Source: CAYSIX01 sp964431205 (lineage in GTDB: Bacteria > Planctomycetota > Phycisphaerae > Phycisphaerales > Phycisphaeraceae). From it: a stretch of 12,711 nucleotides of DNA. Shown piece by piece: positions 7,386-12,711 of the stretch; the first letter of the stretch is position 1; each line of letters starts with the position of its first letter. Both the position numbers and the translations under genes were made by a program. The stretch covers positions 1 through 12,711 of the forward strand of contig CAYSIX010000113.1 of the NCBI GenBank assembly GCA_964431205.1, given 5' to 3'. The notes under the pieces are model-generated. The model worked only from the letters and a program-made list of their open reading frames with translations. It was not told the DNA's origin and did no database searches.

Positions 7386-7394
7386 ATTTTAACA
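7386..7394 (-). promoter_or_regulatory. Extended -10 promoter for the 520-aa gene
   Basis: On the minus strand TGTTAAAAT fits TG-n-TATAAT with one mismatch. It lies in an AT-rich island in otherwise GC-rich DNA, 68 nt before the ATG at 7318, the same spacing as the other promoter candidates here. No strong -35 is visible. The 301-nt gap 7319-7619 holds this element plus the two hairpins at 7514-7531 and 7545-7579 and no recognisable gene. Confidence 0.45.
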
Positions 7395-7513
7395 CGACCT
7401 TCCACCCCACGCGAGGGGGCCGGCGCCCGCGCTGAGCGGAAACTCTGCCGGCAGAGCCCTCGCAATCGCCCAAGGGGGGCCGCCGGACCGTCGAGTCGAT
7501 AGAGAGCTTCGAA

Positions 7514-7531
7514 GCGCACGGTGTTGTGCGC
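7514..7531. other. Inverted repeat downstream of the 1549-aa gene
   Basis: GCGCAC and GTGCGC (perfect 6-bp arms) flank a 6-nt loop. It lies 89 nt beyond the stop of the 1549-aa gene. No T-run follows on either strand, so it may be a second element of a termination or RNA-stabilising region. Confidence 0.35.
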
Positions 7532-7544
7532 AAGTTGGCGCTGG

Positions 7545-7579
7545 GCACGGCGCCGCCCCCGAAAATGAGGGCGCCGCGC
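7545..7579 (-). terminator. Strong hairpin after the 1549-aa gene, possible terminator
   Basis: Perfect 7-bp arms CGGCGCC (7570-7576, minus) and GGCGCCG (7548-7554) extend to 10 bp with one G-U pair, around a 15-nt loop. It starts 41 nt past the stop codon at 7620. It lacks a U-tract, so it may protect the transcript 3' end or aid factor-dependent termination rather than act as an intrinsic terminator. Confidence 0.4.
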
Positions 7580-7619
7580 GACCGATGATCTTGGGATGTC
7601 GGCCGCCTCCGCAGATCTT

Positions 7620-10600
7620 TCACGCGAGGGGGCGAGCGGCGCCGCGATGCCGTCGTCGAACCGCGAGCGTCGCCACGATCGCTGCGCTCAGGCCGAACGC
7701 GCCCGGCTCGGGCACGGTGGCGCCGACGCCGGTGCCGAAGTTGGTCTGCCACAGGCCCAGGTCGAACGCGTCGACGTCGCCGTCGCCGTCGAAGTCGCCG
7801 TCCGTGGCGGTTGCGTTCTGTGTGGCGCCGAAGCCGGTCTGCCAGGTCCCGAGGTCGAAGGCATCGACGTCGCCGTCGCCGTCGGCGTCGCCAGCGACGG
7901 GCGGCGGGTTGGGGTCGGCGAAGTTGCTCTGCCACAGTCCGAGGTCAAACGCGTCGGCGTCACCGTCGCCGTCGGCGTCGCCGGGGCTGAACGGGTCGCC
8001 GCCGGTGGCGCCGAAGCTGCTCTGCCAGACGCCGAGGTCGAAGGCGTCGACGTCGCTGTCGCCGTCGAAGTCGCCGAGGGCGACGGCGAGCACGAAGTCG
8101 GTCAGGACGACACGGTCGGGATCGAAAGGACTGGCTGGGCCGTAGTGGACGAGGAAGGACCCGAGGCCGTCGGCGGTGTCGAGGCGTTGGCCGGGGGCGG
8201 CGTTGTCGAACGCGCCGAGCAGGCCGCCGTCGGCGGTGAGGATCTGGAACGGCTCGTCGGTGAAGGGGAAGCGGACATCGTCGAGCGAGAGGGTCAGGTC
8301 GCCGGCGAGGGTGGCCTGGCCGTCCACGAGCAGGCCGTCGGGGCTGGCCGCGTCGAGCAGGTCGGCGACGAGGACCGAAAGGGTTCCCCCGTTGTCGAGC
8401 GTGCCGGTGAAGCGACCCAGGCCGCTGAGCGTCACGCCCTGGCTGAGCGCAAAGGCGGAGGCGTTGACCACGCCGTCGAGCTGGACCGTGCCGGCGGTTG
8501 CGGAGAAATCGCCGGTGACGTCGAGGTAGCTGTTGGCGGCGATGTCGAGCAGGCCGGTGGTCAGCACGTCGCCGTCGACGAAGAGCTTGCCGGCGTCGGC
8601 GAGCGTGAGCGTGCCCTCGTTGGTCAGGCTCTGTTCGAGGCGCAGCTCGTTGCCGCCGCGGAGCGTGAGCTTGCCGCGGATCCGGCTGACGCCCGAGAGC
8701 GGCTCGAACGTGGCCTGCTCGCCCTCGACGAGGATGTCCGCGTTCGGGTTGATCGTCGGGAACCACGCGTCGCCGTAGCTGACGTGAGCGGACGCGATGA
8801 TGTCGTTGCCCTGCTCGTCCTCGCCGAGCCACTTCTCGCGGACGATCCAGGGCGTGTTGACGTTGAGCGGGATCGCGCCGCGCTGGATCGTGAGGGTCCC
8901 GCCGACGACCTCGACGGTATTCGCCCCGACGTCAAGGACGGAGCTGGCATCGACCATGACGGTGCCCTCGTCCACGATCAGGTCGCCCGCGACGTTCAGC
9001 CGCGCGTTCGACTCGACGTGGATCTGGCCGCGGTTGAGCAGGTCGCCGTCGGTGGTGAAGTGGTTGTTGTTCCGGAGGGTGAGCTTGCCGCGGTTCTCGC
9101 GGATCGTGTTGAGGTAGTCGAAACGGGCGGCGCCGCTGAGCAGGACGTCGGCCTCGCTGACGGCGAGCTCGGTGTCGTAGTCCTCGGGGGAGTAGTTGTC
9201 GGGCACGCCGTCGCCGTCGGTGTCACCGAAGTCGATCTCGCCGACGAACAGGTCCTCGTTGAGCAGGCGGACGATGCGGATCTCGAGCCTGGACTGCTGG
9301 ACGCCGGGGATGAAGACGTTCTGCCCGGTGTTGTGGAAGGGGTCGGGGGGCGTGTTGCCGAGGATCTCCCACGTGCCGGGGCCGAGGGTGGCGCCGCCGG
9401 GGACGTAGCCGACGATCTCGGCGTTGAAGGCGAAGGTCGCGCCGGGCAGGATGCGGACGGTGCCGCGGTTATCGACGTTGATGCCGACGACGCGTGGCTC
9501 GGGCTCGCCGGGCATCAAGATGATGTCCGGGTTGAAGTAGAAGCGGTTGTCGCCGCCGGTGACCTCGACCAGCCCATGATTGACCAGCGAGATGTTGGAG
9601 TCGGACCGTTTGACCTCGACGCCGCTGAGCCGCAGCGTGCTGGTCTCGTCGACGTGCAGCTCGGCGACACCGGCGTCGAACCCGCGCAGCGCGCTGTCGA
9701 ACTCGATCGTCGAGCCGTGGCGCGCCTCGAAGCGCACGGTCTGCGGCTGCTCGGTGTCGACCGTCTGGAACAGCACCGTGTCGGTGAACCGCATCGTGGA
9801 ACCGTCGTCGGCGACGAACCGGCCGACGCCCGAGCGGCTCTGGACGTTGATCTGCCCGAAGCTGTCGGCGTGATTGAACGTCAGCACCGTATCCGCGCCG
9901 CTGGCCTCGAACAGCCCGTCGCTGACCAGCGTCGGTGTTGTGAGCGACACCTCGGCACCGTTGAGCGCCCGCAGCGCGCCGGTCGCCGTGTTGCCGAACG
10001 ACTCGGACAGTATCAGGTTCGCGTCCGTGTCATCGAAGATGATCGTGCCGGCGTTCTCGATCTGCTGCGTGATGTCCAGCGGCCGATCGTTGACCGCGTA
10101 CTGCGCGGGCGTGGGGAGGAACACCGGCGGCAATGGAAAATTGTTGACGATCTCGACGCCCGACGAACCGAGCGCGATGCCCTCGGCCGTGTCGAACCGC
10201 AGCGTGTGCCCTTCGCCGTGGAGCAGGATCGCCGCGCCGATCCGGGCGCGATGGCTGAAGCTCATCTCGCCCTCGCCGGTGATCTGAAGCAGCCCGCCGG
10301 TCCGGTCGATCTCGGTCGTGCCCGTGCTCTGGTACAGGCCGTCGTTCTCGATCGACGTGAGCTTCCAGCGGCGCAGGCCCGACTGGAGGAACCGCGAGCC
10401 CTCGGGGATCGACAGCCGGCGCGCGTCGATCACCACGCGCGTGTCCTGGTAAATGGTGTCGTGCGCGCTGTGCGAGCCGGGCAGGTTGAACCCGGTGCGG
10501 TCGCGGTAAAGCTGTGCGAGGGTGACGTTCGGCGTGCCGCCGTCCTGGACGGTCATCGGCGTCAGCTCGCCGGCGTGCATCACCGACGCGTCGCCGCGCG

Positions 10601-12269
10601 CGATCGTCAGCGTGGCGTTAGCGAACGTGGCGGGGACGCTGTGGTCGTCCAGCGATCGCCAGCGGCTGAGCATCTGCGGCTCGTTGTTCGCCGCGTCGGC
10701 CCAGTAGAGCCGCTCGCTCGGCGCCGGCGTCAGCGTGAACCCGCTCGTCCCCAGCAGCCCCGTGCCCAGCGCGAACGGCGCGATCTCCGCCGTCTGGTCC
10801 GTCAGCTCCAGCTCCACCTCGCCCAGCAACTGCCCGAGGATGCTCGTGCGCGCCTGGAACACCGGCGGCAGCGAGAAATCGAACTCGTCCAGCACCTTCA
10901 GCTCCTCGAGCTCCAGCAGTGTCAGCTCCAGGAAATCGGTCAGGTAGAACACGCCTCGCTTGGTCTGCTGGCCGAGCAGTTGCTCGAAGCTCACGGTGAC
11001 GTTGACCGCCTCGTCCCCGATCAGCGCGATGTCGGGCAGGTCGCTCCACAGACCCGTGTAGGTGTCGGTGAGGCTCGCGGTCGAGCCGTCCCGGATCACG
11101 ACCGTGTTGTCGAAGTTGAGCGTGACCTCGAAGTCGGGCCTGACGTCGACGGTCTCGCGGTAGCCGATCTCCGGGCCGTACTTGATGTCGATGAAGTCAC
11201 CGGTGATCTCCGCGAGGTTGTTGCCGATGGTTTCCTCGAGGCGGGTGAAGGACTCGCCCGTGCCCAGAAAGGCGGCGATGCCGTCGAGGTCGAGCCCGAG
11301 GCGCAGCAGCGGGGTCTCGTAGGAGTAGTGGACGGCCGAGTCGGTGACGGCGGTACTGATCACGAGGTTGCGCTCCTCGCCGCCGAGGATGCTCTCGCCC
11401 GTGCCGAAGGGGTTGACCAGTTGCGCCGAGCCGATGTCGAGCCGTTTCGAGACGCCGGGCTGACCCTTCACGCCGACGTCAACGCTGAACTGCTTCTCCG
11501 CGATCGACTCCGAGGCGTCGAGGAACTCGATGCGGTTCTCAAAGAGCGTGTCCTCGAAGATGACGAAGCTCGGCGGGACGCCCACGCCGCCGTTGCTCTT
11601 GGGGTCCAGGTCGAACTCGAACTTCAGCAGGCTCTGGTTGACGTGGATCGGGTCCGGGTTGAACTGGGACGAGCGATACGAAAGAACGGGGAACAGCGCC
11701 GCCTCGACCTTGCTCCGCAGCTCCAGGTCGAAGAAGAAGTTCATGCCCGCCTCGAACGAGGGCAGGTCCACCAGCGCCTCGGTGAACGCCGGGTTGTCCA
11801 CGACGCCGGGACGGGTCTGGAGGCGGATGAACTCGCCGGCGGGCACCTGCGACGGCAGGTCCACGATCTGCGGCGCGAAGTCGAACGCCGCGCCCGGCTC
11901 GAGGCCGCTGGCGTTGAAGTCGGCGAAGAACTCCAGGCCCGTCCCGCCCGAGACGTTGCCGCTCATCCGCGCCCCGGTGCGCGTGTCCGCGCTGACCCGG
12001 GGGACGATGACCTTGCCGAAGGCCTTCACCTCGGGGATCACCGTCGCGTTCTTCTTGCCGATGATCCCGCCGATCGAGAAGTCGCGGTCCCACTCCGTCC
12101 CGAGGATGTAGTTCCACTCCAGGTCGCCGATGCGATCCACGTTCGAGCCCAGATCGATCGGTGAGTCGAACGTGAACGTGACCGTCTCGGCTTCAACGCC
12201 CGCGCCGGGAAACGACAGAAGCGCCACCAGCGACACAGCCCAGGTCCCTCGCCCGGTCGCTCCACCCAT
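7620..12269 (-). CDS. Large secreted dockerin-like/PEP-CTERM beta-repeat protein, 1549 aa
   Basis: The protein begins with a signal peptide (AVSLVALLSF, cleavage after VEA at residue 27). The ATG at 12267-12269 has only a weak GGTGG just upstream; AAGGAAGG lies further back. Residues about 28-500 form a beta-rich region I do not recognise. From about 590 to 1290 there are many short strands of the form N-x-G-x-(L/V/I)-x-(V/I) ending in turns (NRGTVRI, NRGQIHV, NEGTLTLADAGKLFVDGDV). This is the style of parallel beta-helix or autotransporter-passenger-like surface proteins. A thrombospondin-3-like calcium motif (DTDGDGVPDNY) sits near 1015-1025. Residues about 1330-1390 resemble the closing segment of such helices. 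Four dockerin-like EF-hand repeats follow at 1399-1420, 1430-1451, 1460-1481 and 1491-1512, then PEP-CTERM from 1520 (VPEPGAFG, hydrophobic segment, RRRHR). The expected fate is export and exosortase processing at the cell envelope or matrix. No enzymatic motif is seen; adhesion or structure is an inference. Confidence 0.9.
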   Translation of the reverse strand: MGGATGRGTWAVSLVALLSFPGAGVEAETVTFTFDSPIDLGSNVDRIGDLEWNYILGTEWDRDFSIGGIIGKKNATVIPEVKAFGKVIVPRVSADTRTGARMSGNVSGGTGLEFFADFNASGLEPGAAFDFAPQIVDLPSQVPAGEFIRLQTRPGVVDNPAFTEALVDLPSFEAGMNFFFDLELRSKVEAALFPVLSYRSSQFNPDPIHVNQSLLKFEFDLDPKSNGGVGVPPSFVIFEDTLFENRIEFLDASESIAEKQFSVDVGVKGQPGVSKRLDIGSAQLVNPFGTGESILGGEERNLVISTAVTDSAVHYSYETPLLRLGLDLDGIAAFLGTGESFTRLEETIGNNLAEITGDFIDIKYGPEIGYRETVDVRPDFEVTLNFDNTVVIRDGSTASLTDTYTGLWSDLPDIALIGDEAVNVTVSFEQLLGQQTKRGVFYLTDFLELTLLELEELKVLDEFDFSLPPVFQARTSILGQLLGEVELELTDQTAEIAPFALGTGLLGTSGFTLTPAPSERLYWADAANNEPQMLSRWRSLDDHSVPATFANATLTIARGDASVMHAGELTPMTVQDGGTPNVTLAQLYRDRTGFNLPGSHSAHDTIYQDTRVVIDARRLSIPEGSRFLQSGLRRWKLTSIENDGLYQSTGTTEIDRTGGLLQITGEGEMSFSHRARIGAAILLHGEGHTLRFDTAEGIALGSSGVEIVNNFPLPPVFLPTPAQYAVNDRPLDITQQIENAGTIIFDDTDANLILSESFGNTATGALRALNGAEVSLTTPTLVSDGLFEASGADTVLTFNHADSFGQINVQSRSGVGRFVADDGSTMRFTDTVLFQTVDTEQPQTVRFEARHGSTIEFDSALRGFDAGVAELHVDETSTLRLSGVEVKRSDSNISLVNHGLVEVTGGDNRFYFNPDIILMPGEPEPRVVGINVDNRGTVRILPGATFAFNAEIVGYVPGGATLGPGTWEILGNTPPDPFHNTGQNVFIPGVQQSRLEIRIVRLLNEDLFVGEIDFGDTDGDGVPDNYSPEDYDTELAVSEADVLLSGAARFDYLNTIRENRGKLTLRNNNHFTTDGDLLNRGQIHVESNARLNVAGDLIVDEGTVMVDASSVLDVGANTVEVVGGTLTIQRGAIPLNVNTPWIVREKWLGEDEQGNDIIASAHVSYGDAWFPTINPNADILVEGEQATFEPLSGVSRIRGKLTLRGGNELRLEQSLTNEGTLTLADAGKLFVDGDVLTTGLLDIAANSYLDVTGDFSATAGTVQLDGVVNASAFALSQGVTLSGLGRFTGTLDNGGTLSVLVADLLDAASPDGLLVDGQATLAGDLTLSLDDVRFPFTDEPFQILTADGGLLGAFDNAAPGQRLDTADGLGSFLVHYGPASPFDPDRVVLTDFVLAVALGDFDGDSDVDAFDLGVWQSSFGATGGDPFSPGDADGDGDADAFDLGLWQSNFADPNPPPVAGDADGDGDVDAFDLGTWQTGFGATQNATATDGDFDGDGDVDAFDLGLWQTNFGTGVGATVPEPGAFGLSAAIVATLAVRRRHRGAARPLA
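7704..7791 (-). repeat. C-terminal cassette repeat, copy 2
   Basis: This 88-nt block matches 5891-5978 with one mismatch, and its first 69 nt match 12643-12711 with two mismatches. It encodes the last dockerin-like loop, the GTGVGATV linker and the PEP start of the 1549-aa protein. Confidence 0.9.
7734..8075 (-). repeat. Four tandem dockerin-like repeats in the 1549-aa protein
   Basis: Units of 66 nt lie at 8010-8075, 7917-7982, 7827-7892 and 7734-7799, with periods of 93, 90 and 93 nt. Each encodes a DxDGDxDxDAFDLG loop and a WQ(T/S)xF tail. Unit 1 has Ser for the second Gly, and unit 2 has Ala for Val. Linkers between units vary, so the units, not the linkers, are under constraint. Confidence 0.88.
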
Positions 12270-12330
12270 GAACCACCCACCCTTCCTTGAAGCCCGGACG
12301 TGTCGTAACCACCCACACCCGTATCACGCC

Positions 12331-12351
12331 GCCCGATCGCAACGATCGGGC
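12331..12351. promoter_or_regulatory. Perfect 9-bp hairpin in the leader of the 1549-aa gene
   Basis: GCCCGATCG and CGATCGGGC are exact inverted repeats around a 3-nt CAA loop, 62 nt upstream of the ATG at 12269. No U-tract follows on the minus strand, so termination is unlikely. An operator, a 5'-UTR stabilising stem or a translation control element are the options. Confidence 0.45.
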
Positions 12352-12450
12352 ACCGGATTTCAGCTTTGGGGCTCCTCCTCCCGGCATTGCCCGCCGTACC
12401 GCGGCGGCGCGCGGAACGTCACGGACGGCCGCCCCAGCCCCAGGGGGAAT

Positions 12451-12479
12451 ATCCTACCGACCGGACCGCCCTGCCACAA
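12451..12479 (-). promoter_or_regulatory. Candidate promoter for the 1549-aa gene
   Basis: On the minus strand TTGTGG (12474-12479) and TAGGAT (12451-12456) stand 17 nt apart, with three and four of six consensus matches. Use of this site would give a leader of about 175 nt containing the hairpin at 12331-12351. A weaker extended -10-like TGATACGG at about 12320-12327 would give a short leader. The choice between them is open. The 313-nt gap 12270-12582 otherwise holds only the terminator at 12478-12509; no gene was recognised. Confidence 0.3.
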
Positions 12480-12509
12480 GAAGAAAATACACGCGCACAA
12501 GTCGCGTGT
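12478..12509 (-). terminator. Intrinsic terminator of the upstream PEP-CTERM gene
   Basis: On the minus strand a 7-bp GC-rich stem (ACACGCG, 7-nt loop, CGCGTGT; 12489-12509) is followed by the T-rich tract ATTTTCTTCTT. It lies 74 nt past the stop codon of the partial gene at 12583-12711 and abuts the -35 box of the next promoter candidate. Confidence 0.6.
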
Positions 12510-12582
12510 GCCGACACGCCCATCCCGACGCGCCGCCTCGGACCGTCAGCGAGGACGATCGACCACCGACAGCCGGCCGGTT

Positions 12583-12711
12583 TCAACGGCGTCGGGGCCG
12601 AACCACGCCGACCGCCGCGAGCAGCATCATCACCGCCGTCGCCGGCTCGGGAACGTTGGCGCCGACGCCGGTGCCGAAGTTGGTCTGCCACAGGCCCAGG
12701 TCGAACGCGTC
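12583..12711 (-). CDS. Dockerin-like/PEP-CTERM protein, C-terminal 42 residues only
   Basis: The frame enters from the right edge in the middle of a dockerin-like loop (DAFDLGLWQTNFG). It continues through the linker GTGVGANV and a complete PEP-CTERM signal (PEPATAVMMLLAAVGVVRPRRR), and stops at TGA (12583-12585). This is a textbook PEP-CTERM ending: Pro-Glu-Pro, a hydrophobic segment of about 13 residues, then an Arg cluster directly before the stop. That contrasts with the extended tail of the 520-aa protein. The N-terminal part, and so the specific role, lies outside the window. Its nucleotide sequence here is almost the same as in the two downstream genes, so all three belong to one family of proteins sharing the C-terminal module. 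Confidence 0.85.
   Translation of the reverse strand, partial: DAFDLGLWQTNFGTGVGANVPEPATAVMMLLAAVGVVRPRRR
12643..12711 (-). repeat. C-terminal cassette repeat, copy 3, cut by the window end
   Basis: These 69 nt match 7704-7772 with two mismatches, and the last 41 nt (12671-12711) are identical to both other copies. The window ends inside the repeat. Confidence 0.88.

Noticed and set aside
7319..7519. An N-terminal extension of the 520-aa protein to an ATG at 7519
   Set aside because: It would place 67 basic residues before a normal signal peptide and run across the promoter candidate at 7386-7394.
5921..8075. The regular GC-rich repeats as a CRISPR array or minisatellite
   Set aside because: The units are in-frame coding repeats of 66 nt with linkers of 24-27 nt that code for protein, and they vary in a codon-wise manner.
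7596..12164. A 1522-codon plus-strand open frame opposite the 1549-aa gene
   Set aside because: The opposite strand has a signal peptide, dockerin-like repeats and PEP-CTERM; the plus frame is Val/Ala/Gly/Glu-rich antisense shadow.

Overview
The window is GC-rich and looks like a planctomycete, most likely of the Phycisphaerae type. The evidence is several secreted proteins that end in dockerin-like calcium-binding repeats followed by a PEP-CTERM sorting signal, plus beta-rich secreted modules typical of that group. The taxonomic call is inference from protein style; there is no rRNA or marker gene here.

Layout. Positions 1-212 hold a plus-strand fragment of an AMP-binding acyl-CoA synthetase that stops abruptly at about 198-212. 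From there to 1685, on the minus strand, lies a secreted protein with repeated carboxypeptidase-regulatory-like domains, whose 3' end is lost at the same junction. Next is an M16 zinc metallopeptidase (1851-4784, minus), with a strong intrinsic-terminator-like hairpin in its leader. A small putative lipoprotein (5098-5790, plus) diverges from it. Three minus-strand genes for dockerin-like/PEP-CTERM surface proteins fill the rest: 520 aa (5756-7318), 1549 aa (7620-12269), and the last 42 aa of a third (12583-12711) cut by the window edge.

How they fit together. The three PEP-CTERM proteins share an almost identical C-terminal cassette (all-aspartate EF-hand loop, conserved Trp, a GTGVGA linker, PEP-CTERM) behind unrelated N-terminal parts. 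They look like separately transcribed secreted proteins fitted with one shared sorting and calcium-binding module. The M16 peptidase, the lipoprotein and the regulatory-domain protein are also predicted to be exported, so every complete gene here works outside the cytoplasm. No exosortase, transporter or regulator is present, so any system is only partly visible.

Both window ends look like assembly limits: the left end joins two unrelated gene fragments on opposite strands through about 15 nt, and the right end stops inside a sequence present twice elsewhere in the window. I found no tRNA, rRNA, CRISPR array, transposase or phage gene, and no clear evidence of a new defence or biosynthetic system. 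The most unusual items are the shared C-terminal cassette, the duplicated module nested inside the 520-aa protein, the unassigned N-terminal 500 residues of the 1549-aa protein, and the M16 leader terminator.
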